NCBI RefSeq assembly: GCF_028736035.1
Contig: NZ_CP117866.1
Coordinates: 62,001-126,000, forward strand
Length of the DNA stretch: 64,000 nt
DNA from: Streptomyces sp. T12
GTDB taxonomy: Bacteria; Actinomycetota; Actinomycetes; Streptomycetales; Streptomycetaceae
Direction: 5' to 3'
How positions within the stretch are numbered: the stretch's first letter is position 1; each line of letters starts with the position of its first letter. Below the pieces are notes generated by a model. It was given only the letters and a program-made list of their open reading frames with translations. It was not told the origin of the DNA and did not search any database. A program made the position numbers and the translations under genes. This document shows, piece after piece, positions 16,919 to 24,498 of this stretch.

Positions 16919-17794
16919 TCAGGCCACCCCTGGCTCCAACAACCCGGCGCGCAGCTGCTTGATGATGCGGCTGATGAGCCGCGAGACGTGCATCTGGGAG
17001 ACGCCGATCCGGTCGGCGATCTGCGCCTGGGTGAGCTCCTCGACGAAACGCAGATGGATGATCCGGCGCTCACGCTCGTCGAGACCGGCGATCAGGGGTG
17101 CCAACGAGTGGAAGTCCTCGACGAGTTCCAGCGACGGGTCCTCCTCACCGAGGAGGTCGGCCAGGACGGACTCGCCGTTCTCGGCGTCGGAGGTGACGGC
17201 CGCGTCGAGGGAGGCGGACTGGTAGCCGTTGGCGGCCTTGCGGGCCTCGATCACCTCTTCCTCCGACAGCGACATCAGCTGCGCGAGCTCGCGGGTGCTC
17301 GGCGTGCGGCCCAGCCGGGAACGGAGCTCCTCCGTCGCCCTGGCCAGTTCCACGCGCGCCTCCTGCAGCCGGCGCGGCACATGGACCGCCCAGCTCGTGT
17401 CGCGGAAGAAGCGCTTGATCTCGCCGACGATGTACGGGACGGCGAACGTCGTGAACTCGACCTCCCGGGACACCTCGAAGCGGTCGATGGCCTTGATCAG
17501 CCCGATGGTGCCGACCTGGACGACGTCCTCCAGCGAGTCCCCACGGGCGCGGAAGCGCGACGCGGCGTACCGCACGAGCGACAGGTTGATCTCGATCAGC
17601 GTATTGCGTACGTACTGGTGCTCGCGCGTGCCCTCATCCAGCATGACAAGTCGGTCGAAGAACTGCCGCGACAACTCGCGTGCGTCCTGGGGCCTCCCCC
17701 TCGTCGGCTCCTCGATGAGCGGCAGCGCCGCCCCGTCCGTCGTGACCGTCTCCTGTGCCGTGGCCGTTGCCCGCGCCACCGTCACGGCTGCCAT
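16919..17794 (-). CDS. SigB/SigF/SigG-family sigma factor
   Basis: Alternative sigma factor of 291 residues, the usual size for the stress/sporulation group. Region 2 includes EINLSLVRYAASRFRARG, DSLEDVVQVGTIGLIKAIDRF and FTTFAVPYIVGEIKRFFRD. Region 3 follows, and region 4 has LTQAQIADRIGVSQMHVSRLI. ATG at 17794 follows GGGAGGGCGGC; longer in-frame beginnings lack a site. It is divergent from a second sigma gene at 18186. Activity is expected to be held by one of the RsbW-like kinases nearby and released by an STAS antagonist. Confidence 0.93.
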   Translation of the reverse strand: MAAVTVARATATAQETVTTDGAALPLIEEPTRGRPQDARELSRQFFDRLVMLDEGTREHQYVRNTLIEINLSLVRYAASRFRARGDSLEDVVQVGTIGLIKAIDRFEVSREVEFTTFAVPYIVGEIKRFFRDTSWAVHVPRRLQEARVELARATEELRSRLGRTPSTRELAQLMSLSEEEVIEARKAANGYQSASLDAAVTSDAENGESVLADLLGEEDPSLELVEDFHSLAPLIAGLDERERRIIHLRFVEELTQAQIADRIGVSQMHVSRLISRIIKQLRAGLLEPGVA

Positions 17795-18185
17795 GCCGCC
17801 CTCCCGATCGCCGGAACCAGTTGTCCTTCCCCGCGTGCCCGGGCTCGCAGGGCTCACTCCCCTTGCGACGCCGGAAACACGGCACGGTGGTGAGTTCTGG
17901 CGTGAAGTCGCCCCTGGGCGCGGCCATTCCGGACACATCGCCCGCGGAAGTCCCCGACCGATGCCCGTCCCTTTCTCGCCCCTCGTGCGTCCGCTTCTCG
18001 CCCCTCCTGCGTCCGCGGCCGTTTGCGTGGTCAGTCGTGGGGCATGCGGGATTTCGTGCTTCGGACCAGAGGCGCACCGGTGCTACAGGTGTGACCGATC
18101 CGGGGCCTTCGCGCCCCGTGCACCGTGCCCCGTGCACCGTTTGCCACGGAGATTCCCTGAGAACGCCGTTCAGGAGCTGTTCCCC
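17795..18185. other. Divergent promoter region between two sigma genes
   Basis: This 391-base stretch holds no gene I can support. It must contain the promoters of both sigma genes. The only recognisable element is the SigB-type promoter candidate at 18021-18045 reading rightward. Confidence 0.5.
18021..18045 (+). promoter_or_regulatory. SigB-type promoter candidate for the sigma gene
   Basis: GTTT at 18021-18024, a 15-base spacer, then GGGCAT at 18040-18045, one base from the GTTT-N15-GGGTAT consensus for SigB-family sigma factors. It lies 141 bases upstream of the sigma start at 18186, suggesting that the gene is transcribed by itself or its neighbour. Confidence 0.45.
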
Positions 18186-19025
18186 ATGCTGGTTGAGACG
18201 TCCGCACACGGTTCCGACCTAGCCACCCGTCCCCGCGTGTCCGGCGGACGCGTCTACGACGACGCCCCCGACACCGCGGCCGACTTCGCCCGCCTGTCCG
18301 CACTGCCCGAAGGGCCCGAACGAGACGCGGTACGCGACGAACTGACCAAGGTGTGGCTGCCCATGGCCCACCGCATCGCCGGCCGATTCCGCAACCGCGG
18401 GGAGTCGCTGGAGGATCTGCGCCAGGTCGCGGCCCTCGGACTGGTGAAGGCCATAGACCGGTTCGAGCCCGGACGAGGAGCATTCGAGAGCTACGCCGTG
18501 CCCACCATCACCGGCGAGATCAAGCGGCATTTCCGCGACCGGATGTGGGCCCTGCGGGTTCCCCGTCGCGTCCAGGAGCTGCGCAACAAGGTGCGGTTCG
18601 CGCGCCGCGACCTCGCCGAGACCGCCGCCGGCTCCACCCCCTCGGTCGCCGAGATCGCCGCCCACACAGGGCTCACCGAGGACGAGGTCAGCGCGGGGTT
18701 GGAGGCCCTGGAGAGCTTCAGCACGCTGTCCCTCGACGCCGAGATGTCCTCGAGCGACGACGGCTTCAGCCTCGCCGACACGATCGGCACCTGCGACGAG
18801 GCGTACGACGTCGTCGTCGACCGGGAGGCGGCGAAGGAGGGGCTGCGGCGCCTGCCCGAGCGTGAGCGCGCCATCTTGTACATGCGCTTCTTCGAGGACA
18901 TGACGCAAAGCCGCATCGCCGATTGCCTGGGCATCTCCCAGATGCATGTCTCCCGCATCATCAGCCGGTGCTGCGCGCGGGTGCGGGACGAGGCCCTCGA
19001 CGCGGGGGTGGAGCCGGGGCGCTGA
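18186..19025 (+). CDS. SigB/SigF/SigG-family sigma factor
   Basis: Second stress-type sigma factor, 279 residues. Region 2: KVWLPMAHRIAGRFRNRG, then SLEDLRQVAALGLVKAIDRF and YAVPTITGEIKRHFRDRMW. Region 4: MTQSRIADCLGISQMHVSRII. AGGAG at 18172-18176 precedes ATG at 18186. It resembles the divergent neighbour at 16919 (same helix-turn-helix SQMHVSR), so the pair are paralogues. The two RsbW-like kinases at 19660 and 20151 lie downstream and may control it. Confidence 0.93.
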   Translation: MLVETSAHGSDLATRPRVSGGRVYDDAPDTAADFARLSALPEGPERDAVRDELTKVWLPMAHRIAGRFRNRGESLEDLRQVAALGLVKAIDRFEPGRGAFESYAVPTITGEIKRHFRDRMWALRVPRRVQELRNKVRFARRDLAETAAGSTPSVAEIAAHTGLTEDEVSAGLEALESFSTLSLDAEMSSSDDGFSLADTIGTCDEAYDVVVDREAAKEGLRRLPERERAILYMRFFEDMTQSRIADCLGISQMHVSRIISRCCARVRDEALDAGVEPGR

Positions 19026-19140
19026 GGCGACGGGCCCCGGCGACGGCGGGCTCTCCCGACAGCCACGGCAGCGCAGAAGGAGCTGTCCCGACAGCCACTC
19101 GCACACAAGGAAGCGGCATCGACAGGAAGAAGGAAGCGAT

Positions 19141-19512
19141 GTGAGCACCGACAGAATCTGGTCGTACCCTCCCGGAAGCGGCCACCAGGACGGGTGGACA
19201 CTCACCGGGTTCACGGTCGAGGCGACCGATGGGGTCGTCGGCCATGTGGACCGCCAGGCCGACGACACTCCCCTGCGGCACTTGATCGTCGACACGGGCG
19301 CGTGGGTGTTCGGCAGAAGCCTGCTGATACCCGCGGGCACGGTCACCGGCGTCGACATGGAGACCCGGGTGGTCACCGTGGGGTGTACCCGGGCAGAGGC
19401 CAAGGCGGCTCCCCGCTTCGAGACCGACCGCGAGACCCTCGATCCCGAGTATTTGTCCGCCGTCGGTGCGTATTACGCCGCTCTGCCCCATGGTTCGGGC
19501 GCGAACGGGTAG
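19141..19512 (+). CDS. PRC-barrel domain protein
   Basis: Small protein of 123 residues with a PRC-barrel fold: WTLTGFTVEATDGVVGHVDRQ, then LRHLIVDTGAWVFGRSLLIPAGTVTGVD. PRC barrels mediate protein or RNA contacts in otherwise unrelated systems. In Streptomyces they are often near stress genes, but a function is not assigned. GTG at 19141 follows AGGAAG at 19131-19136. It lies between a sigma gene and a kinase gene in the same direction, so it is probably part of the stress-induced set. Confidence 0.75.
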   Translation: MSTDRIWSYPPGSGHQDGWTLTGFTVEATDGVVGHVDRQADDTPLRHLIVDTGAWVFGRSLLIPAGTVTGVDMETRVVTVGCTRAEAKAAPRFETDRETLDPEYLSAVGAYYAALPHGSGANG

Positions 19513-19659
19513 CCGAGCCGCATGGACGCAGACGGACGACGAGGAGCGGAGACGACAGCGTGCGAGGAGTGGTGAAGTGACACAAGCCGCAGTCCTCTTG
19601 GTATGCGCCTGCGATGCTCGGCGAGTGGCGAGCATCCCGCGGGCGGCGAACGAGCGATC

Positions 19660-20100
19660 GTGAAGCCGGCGGAGCCCCGTCCAGCCGGGGACAGCGGGAC
19701 GGCGCGCGGCCGGCCGGCCCCGATCACCAGTGCGGCGACGGCACGCAGTTATGTGCGGTCGGTCGTGGCCGAGCACTGGCGTGCCCCGTCCGGCCCGGCG
19801 AGTGAGAGAGCCGTCATGGACCTCCTGCTGGTCGTGTCGGAACTGGTCACCAACGCCATCCGGCACGGCGGTGGCCTGGCGGGGTTCGAGTTGGCCCTGC
19901 TTCCCGAGGGGGTGAAGCTGAGCGTGCACGACTACAGCGACGCCGTCCCGTCCGCCGCCTACGGGCCCGGCACCTTGCCCCGCACGCACGAGGGCAGCGG
20001 ATACGGATGGCCGCTGATCATCCGCCTGTCCCGCGAGATCCTCATCGAGCGCCGCCGGGAGGGCGGCAAGACGGTCGGCGTGCTGGTGCCGCTGACGTGA
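19660..20100 (+). CDS. RsbW-like anti-sigma ATP-binding kinase
   Basis: HATPase protein of about 146 residues. The N box MDLLLVVSELVTNAIRHGGG and the G box GSGYGWPLIIRLS are clear. GTG at 19660 is preferred; an in-frame ATG at 19603 would add 19 residues without a visible binding site. It closely resembles the kinase at 16120 and is a candidate regulator of the sigma factor at 18186. It converges with another HATPase gene on the other strand, 51 bases away. Confidence 0.82.
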   Translation: MKPAEPRPAGDSGTARGRPAPITSAATARSYVRSVVAEHWRAPSGPASERAVMDLLLVVSELVTNAIRHGGGLAGFELALLPEGVKLSVHDYSDAVPSAAYGPGTLPRTHEGSGYGWPLIIRLSREILIERRREGGKTVGVLVPLT

Positions 20101-20150
20101 GAGCCCGCGCGCACGCAAGTCCGCTCGTCGGGCGACGGGCGACGGGCATC

Positions 20151-20588
20151 TCACCAGGGCAGGAACGCGTGCACGTCCTTGCCGTCCGCACGCACCACCA
20201 CGCTGACCTGGTCGCACAGCGTGTGGATCAGATACCAGCCGATACCGCCGCCACCGCCCTTACCGGGCTGGAAGGGCCGTGGCGCCGGTGGAGTGGTGCT
20301 CGTGTCGCTGAGCGTCACATGGACACCGTCGATCGCCCTGCGCATCGTCAGCTCGAACGGCCCCGGGGCGTACTGGATGGTGTTGGCGGCGAGCTCGCTG
20401 ACGACCAGCAGGATGTCGTCCCGGTACTCGGGCGCCGCCGGCGGTGAGGACCGCGCCAGCGTGGTCAGGAACTCCTCCGCGCGCAGGCGGGCTCTCGTCA
20501 CATCGCCGAATCCCCCGTCAAACCTGACCTCCCGGTCCTCGATCTCTTCGGAAGACGGTTTGCCGCCCCCACGCGATTCGGTCGCCAT
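20151..20588 (-). CDS. HATPase-domain serine kinase/anti-sigma factor
   Basis: Protein of 145 residues of the HATPase_c_2 group but of a different branch from its two neighbours. The N box is DDILLVVSELAANTIQYAPG, and GGGGIGWYLIHTLCDQV is the G box. It has the DGVHVTLSDTS strand typical of RsbW relatives. ATG at 20588 follows AAGG by seven bases; a GTG immediately upstream is possible. With the kinases at 16120 and 19660 it makes three putative anti-sigma kinases in 4.5 kb. The partner is unknown. Confidence 0.82.
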   Translation of the reverse strand: MATESRGGGKPSSEEIEDREVRFDGGFGDVTRARLRAEEFLTTLARSSPPAAPEYRDDILLVVSELAANTIQYAPGPFELTMRRAIDGVHVTLSDTSTTPPAPRPFQPGKGGGGGIGWYLIHTLCDQVSVVVRADGKDVHAFLPW

Positions 20589-20767
20589 CACACCTTCTTC
20601 GGCCCGTCCGCCCGTCGGCCGCGGTGACTCGTCGTGCTGCTTCTCGTGCTGCTTCCACTCCGCTGGTTCCCAGCCAGAGCGCGGCTACGCGTCCGAAATT
20701 GGTCGCAGCGGCGGGGCACCACGGACGAGAGCGACGACAGAGCCTGCCGTGCCGACCGGATCGCGGG

Positions 20768-21253
20768 TCAGCCGGCGTACACCCGGCCTTGCTTCACCAC
20801 GTAGTGCGTGGGCTCCGAGCAGCCGATGGAAGGGGTGATCAGCAGGCTCACGGTGAGCGGCGCGGGCTCCGTGCTCGCGGTGGAGAACTCGCAGACGGCC
20901 CCACTGCCCGTCAGCGGGTACCAGAACCATCCGTCGACGTCTCCCACGGTGACCCGGTCGGACTCCTTCCAGGCGCCACCGCTCTGGGTGTAGACCTGCA
21001 GCCGCACCGAGGCGGCGTACTGGTCCTCGGCCGACCGCAGGGCGGTCAGGGTGACCTTGTAGTCGCTGCCGAGGACGGACGAGGCGATCTGCCGCGTCTG
21101 CGGTGCCGCGGTGTCGGCGTTGGACGCTCCGGCACCCGCCGCACCGAGGACGGCCACCATCAGGAGGGTGACGACTGCGGTCACGGCGCGACGCATGCGG
21201 TTGTGGTTGCGGTTGCGGTTGCGGTTGCGGTGCTGGTTGCGGACCAGGCTCAT
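20768..21253 (-). CDS. Secreted protein with Asn-Arg repeat before its signal peptide
   Basis: Exported protein of 161 residues, unrecognised family. It starts MSLVRNQHRNRNRNRNHNR, then MRRAVTAVVTLLMVAVLGAAGAGASNA, a normal Sec signal. The first 19 residues thus extend the n-region with an NR/RN repeat. The mature part (about 115 residues) has two cysteines and may be a beta-sandwich. GGGGGAAC precedes ATG at 21253. A shorter start at 21196 (MRRAV) would remove the repeat but lacks a binding site. It is divergent from the ABC-F leader. Confidence 0.65.
   Translation of the reverse strand: MSLVRNQHRNRNRNRNHNRMRRAVTAVVTLLMVAVLGAAGAGASNADTAAPQTRQIASSVLGSDYKVTLTALRSAEDQYAASVRLQVYTQSGGAWKESDRVTVGDVDGWFWYPLTGSGAVCEFSTASTEPAPLTVSLLITPSIGCSEPTHYVVKQGRVYAG
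21201..21242 (-). repeat. Hexanucleotide repeat TTGCGG, about seven units
   Basis: Seven near-identical six-base units (plus-strand TTGCGG with two variants) lie inside the 5' coding end of the secreted protein gene and encode its Asn-Arg run. Six-base expansion or contraction keeps the frame, so length could vary between strains. Confidence 0.85.
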
Positions 21254-21391
21254 ATGTTCCCCCGTGGAACGAGATGTACCGGAAGGTCGGATTGGTTCGT
21301 ACGGTGGTTGAGACCAGTCACATGCCTGAAGGGTTGTACGGCGGCGCACACCGCTGCCGCGCCCACCGCGAGGAGCGAGGCACACGAGTAG

Positions 21392-21418
21392 AGACGAGAC
21401 GCATCGTCTTGCTATAGT
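21392..21418 (+). promoter_or_regulatory. Promoter with inverted repeat before the ABC-F leader
   Basis: TATAGT at 21413-21418 is a good -10 box placed so that transcription would start at or beside the leader GTG at 21425. Just upstream AGACGA (21392-21397) and TCGTCT (21404-21409) form an inverted repeat with a six-base centre inside the -35/-10 spacer, a plausible operator. No good TTGACA-like -35 is visible, which suggests an activator. Confidence 0.55.
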
Positions 21419-21424
21419 GGGCGC

Positions 21425-21448
21425 GTGACTTTCTACTACTTCCGCTGA
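21425..21448 (+). CDS. Putative leaderless 7-residue leader peptide MTFYYFR
   Basis: GTG-to-TGA ORF encoding MTFYYFR. It begins seven bases after the TATAGT -10 box, so it is probably translated from the very 5' end of the mRNA. It lies 65 bases before the ABC-F gene and is followed by a nested stem-loop. Short aromatic-rich leader ORFs of this kind sit before antibiotic-resistance ABC-F genes, where ribosome stalling opens the downstream mRNA. Confidence 0.65.
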   Translation: MTFYYFR

Positions 21449-21451
21449 GTC

Positions 21452-21485
21452 CGGGCACGGCCGACGCCGCCGTCTCCGCCGCCCG
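21452..21485 (+). promoter_or_regulatory. Nested stem-loop between leader and ABC-F gene
   Basis: Outer stem CGGGC (21452-21456) with GCCCG (21481-21485); inner stem ACGGC (21457-21461) with GCCGT (21469-21473). It lies directly after the MTFYYFR stop and ends before the ABC-F ribosome binding site at 21502. It is a candidate attenuator, though short and without a T run. Confidence 0.4.
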
Positions 21486-21513
21486 AAGACACCTCGCACC
21501 CAGGGAAAGTCGC

Positions 21514-23160
21514 ATGCGCGCACGCGCCCATACCACCGCGCCCACTGCCGTGGCGCAGCTGTCCGTCAAGGACGTCACCAAGTCCTACGGCACCCGGACC
21601 GTCCTCGACCAGGTCTCCTTCACCGTCCGCCCGGGCGAGAAGGCCGCCGTCATCGGCGAGAACGGCTCCGGCAAGTCCACCCTGCTGCGGCTGCTGGCCG
21701 CCGCCGAGGTGCCGGACGCCGGGGAGCTCACCGTCAGCTTCCCCGGCGGCCTCGGACACCTCGCCCAGACGCTCGACCTCGACCCGGACTGCACCGTGCA
21801 GGACGCCGTCGACCTCGCCCTCGCCGAACTGCGCGACCTGGAGCGCCGGTTGCGGACGGCGGAGGAGCGGCTCGGCGAGGCGTCGGGGGACGAACTCGCC
21901 GCGTACGGTGAGCTGCTGATCGCGTACCAGGAACGCGGCGGATACGAGGCGGACGCCCGCGTCGACGCCGCGATGCACGGGCTCGGACTCGCCTGGATCA
22001 CCCGCGACCGCGTGCTCGGCACGCTCTCCGGCGGCGAACAGTCACGGCTCGCGCTCGCCTGTGTGCTGGCCGCCGCCCCCGAGCTGCTGCTGCTCGACGA
22101 GCCGACGAACCACCTCGACGCGGCGGGCGTGCGCTGGCTCGAGGAGCACCTGCGCGCGCACCGCGGCACCGTCGTCGCGGTCACCCACGACCGCGGCTTC
22201 CTGGAGCGCATCGCCACCACGATCCTGGAGGTGGACCGGGATGCGCGCGCGGTGCACCGGTACGGCGACGGCTGGGCCGGCTACCGCACCGCGAAGGCCG
22301 CCGCCCGACGCCGCGCGGAGCAGGAACACGCGGCCTGGCTCGAGGAGGTGGCCCGCGCCGAGGAACTGCTCGACGCCGCCGGGAGGAAGCTGGCCACCAC
22401 CGGCAGGGACCCGCGCCAGGGCTTCGGCAAGCACCGCCGCTCGCACGAGGCGAAGCTCGGCGGGCAGGTACGCGCGGTCCGTGAACAGCTGGCCCACCTG
22501 CAGCGCAACCCGGTGGCGGCGCCGCCGGAACCGCTGCGGTTCACGGCGGCGCTGCCGACGTCAGGCGGCGAGCAGCCTGTCGAGTGCCCCCTCGCCGAAC
22601 TCGACGGCGTAGCGGTCGGCGAGCGGCTGCGCCTGGACGGGCTGCTCGCGATCGCGCCCGGGCAGCGGCTGCTGGTCACGGGCGAGAACGGGGCGGGCAA
22701 GACGACGCTGCTGCGCGTCCTGGCGGGCGACCTCGAGCCGGATGCGGGCGCGGTACGCCGCCCCGCCCGGATCGGGTACCTGGCGCAGGAGCTGCCCGCT
22801 CACTCGACACGGCTGCCTCTGCTCGCCGCCTTCGCGGCCGGGCGGCCCGGGCTGCCGGAGGAGTACGCCGAAAACCTGCTGGCGCTCGGCCTGTTCCGCG
22901 AGGAGGACCTGCACGTCCCGGTCGCGGCGCTGTCCGCGGGGCAGCAGCGGCGGCTGCAGATAGCGAACCTCGTCACCCGGCCCGCGGACCTCCTCGTGCT
23001 CGACGAGCCGACGAACCACATCGCGCTCGACCTGGTCGAGGACCTGGAGGCGGCTCTGACGGCATACCCGGGCGCGGTGGTCGCGGTCTCGCACGACCGC
23101 AGCTTCCGCGAGCAGTTCCCGGGGAAACGGCTGGAGCTGCGCGCAGGTCGCAGGTGCTGA
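21514..23160 (+). CDS. ABC-F ATPase, probable ribosome-protection protein
   Basis: Soluble twin-ATPase ABC-F protein of 548 residues with no membrane segments. Domain 1: Walker A GENGSGKST, signature LSGGEQSRL, Walker B LLLLDEPTNHLD. A charged linker (about 255-330, rich in Ala/Arg/Glu, as in the P-site tRNA interaction motif) follows. Domain 2: Walker A GENGAGKTT, variant signature LSAGQQRRL, Walker B LLVLDEPTNHIALD. Antibiotic-resistance members displace macrolides, lincosamides or pleuromutilins from the ribosome. ATG at 21514 follows AGGGAAAG. The leader peptide and hairpin upstream support induction by ribosome-targeting drugs. Drug specificity is unknown. Confidence 0.88.
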   Translation: MRARAHTTAPTAVAQLSVKDVTKSYGTRTVLDQVSFTVRPGEKAAVIGENGSGKSTLLRLLAAAEVPDAGELTVSFPGGLGHLAQTLDLDPDCTVQDAVDLALAELRDLERRLRTAEERLGEASGDELAAYGELLIAYQERGGYEADARVDAAMHGLGLAWITRDRVLGTLSGGEQSRLALACVLAAAPELLLLDEPTNHLDAAGVRWLEEHLRAHRGTVVAVTHDRGFLERIATTILEVDRDARAVHRYGDGWAGYRTAKAAARRRAEQEHAAWLEEVARAEELLDAAGRKLATTGRDPRQGFGKHRRSHEAKLGGQVRAVREQLAHLQRNPVAAPPEPLRFTAALPTSGGEQPVECPLAELDGVAVGERLRLDGLLAIAPGQRLLVTGENGAGKTTLLRVLAGDLEPDAGAVRRPARIGYLAQELPAHSTRLPLLAAFAAGRPGLPEEYAENLLALGLFREEDLHVPVAALSAGQQRRLQIANLVTRPADLLVLDEPTNHIALDLVEDLEAALTAYPGAVVAVSHDRSFREQFPGKRLELRAGRRC

Positions 23161-23259
23161 GCCGCCGCGGGGGTGCGCCCTGGCTGAACGAGAGCCTCGC
23201 CCAGTACGCCGACACGCGTACCGCATGCATCCGGATGTGCGGCGGGGCGTGCATCGCGT

Positions 23260-23354
23260 TGCCTGGTCAGTCCGGCGAGAAGCGGCGCCGTACGTCGGGC
23301 GGCGAGGACCGGAATGAAGTCCTTGCCCTGCTCCGTGAGCAGGTATTCGTGACT
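23260..23354 (-). pseudogene. HxlR-type regulator remnant
   Basis: Read on the minus strand from about 23354 the sequence gives SHEYLLTEQGKDFIPVLAARR, which matches the wing and following helix of HxlR regulators (EYxLTxxGxDxxPVL). The start, recognition helix and remaining C-terminus are absent. It lies in the 197-base gap between the ABC-F gene and the kinase gene. The match is short, so I hold it loosely. Confidence 0.5.
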
Positions 23355-23357
23355 GCG

Positions 23358-24407
23358 TCAGTGCTCAGTCGGCGATGATGCGGCGGCCGGCTCTGCCCAC
23401 TCCCCCGCCGAGAGGGCGAGCAGCGCTTCGATCTCCTGCGGGTCGGGCAACGGGCCGTGGTCTCCCGTCACTTGAAGGGCGGAGGCGGCGGTGATGTGGC
23501 CGAGTCGCAGGGCGCCGGTCGTGGTCGCGCCCCTCAGCAGGCCCGCGAGGAAGCCGGCCGCGAAGGCGTCACCGGCGCCGACGGCCTCCACCACGGTCGT
23601 GCGGGGCGCCGGCACCGTGACTACGCCCTCGTCGGTGAACGCGGTCGCGGCGTTCGCTCCGTCCTTGACGACGAGGATGTGGGGGCGCGGGAGTCGAGCC
23701 CGGATGCCTGCCGGCGTCAGTTCCTCGCCCCACAGGTCCTGTGCTTCGTCCAGGCCGACGAACACGATGTCCGCCCGGTCGGCCAGTTCGCGCAGCACGG
23801 CCGGGGCCGACCCGTCCGGCCACAGGGCGGCGCGGTGGTTCACGTCGAAGCTCACCGCGTACGGGCGGGCGCCGGGCTCGGCGGCCAGTGCCCGAGCCAC
23901 CAGGTGGCGGCACGACTCGGACAGCGCCGGTGTGATCCCGGTCAGGTGCAGCAGCGAGGCCGTACGCGCGGGCTGACCGTCCAGCACCTCGGGGCCCAGG
24001 GCGGAGGCGGCCGAACCGCGTCGGTAGTAGTGCACGCGAGTCCCGGCGGGGCCCGGGTCCTTCACCAGCAGGCCGGTTGGGCGATGCGGGTCGGTGCGTA
24101 CGTGCGACACGTCGACGCCGGCAGCGGCGACCGTGGCACGGACGCGGTGCCCCAAGGGGTCGTCGCCGAGTGCCGACAACCAGGCGGCCGGGATGCCGTG
24201 GTCGGCCAGGTACATGGCGACGTTCGACTCGGCTCCGGCAACCGAGAGTCGCAGGTGCGCCGCGTTCGGCAGCGGGCCGGGTGGGTCGGGGGCCAGGGCC
24301 GCCATCGTCTCGCCGATGCAGACGACCGGACCGGAGGCTGGACGCCATGGGCCCCTCATGCCGGATGCCCGTGCGGCGGTCGTGTCGGATGCTTGGGCGG
24401 CGGTCAT
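23358..24407 (-). CDS. kdgK: PfkB-family sugar kinase, probable 2-keto-3-deoxygluconate kinase
   Basis: Ribokinase-fold kinase of 349 residues. VVCIGETMAALAP is the N-terminal PfkB signature, SVAGAESNVAMYLA the substrate loop, and VEAVGAGDAFAAGFLAGLL the C-terminal signature with the catalytic Asp. The next gene upstream is a KDPG aldolase, so the substrate is probably 2-keto-3-deoxygluconate, giving KDPG. The start at 24407 is uncertain: it follows a G-rich run, while 24359 (MRGPWRP) is also possible. The first 20 residues contain a 24-base duplication (24362-24385 and 24386-24409). Confidence 0.82.
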   Translation of the reverse strand: MTAAQASDTTAARASGMRGPWRPASGPVVCIGETMAALAPDPPGPLPNAAHLRLSVAGAESNVAMYLADHGIPAAWLSALGDDPLGHRVRATVAAAGVDVSHVRTDPHRPTGLLVKDPGPAGTRVHYYRRGSAASALGPEVLDGQPARTASLLHLTGITPALSESCRHLVARALAAEPGARPYAVSFDVNHRAALWPDGSAPAVLRELADRADIVFVGLDEAQDLWGEELTPAGIRARLPRPHILVVKDGANAATAFTDEGVVTVPAPRTTVVEAVGAGDAFAAGFLAGLLRGATTTGALRLGHITAASALQVTGDHGPLPDPQEIEALLALSAGEWAEPAAASSPTEH

Positions 24408-24498
24408 GCTGGCCCCCCCCCGGTGACCGCCGGCCTTGCCGGCCCCCCGGTGGTCGCTGGATGCCGGGCGGTGTCGAGTCGGCAGGCGGGCACTGCGG

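Noticed and set aside
23161..23260. Plus-strand stretch reading PWLNESLAQYADTR, reminiscent of an M1 aminopeptidase WLNE motif
   Set aside because: It is only a dozen residues in the continuation of a non-coding frame, lacks the HExxH motif, and lies in a short gap; treated as coincidence.
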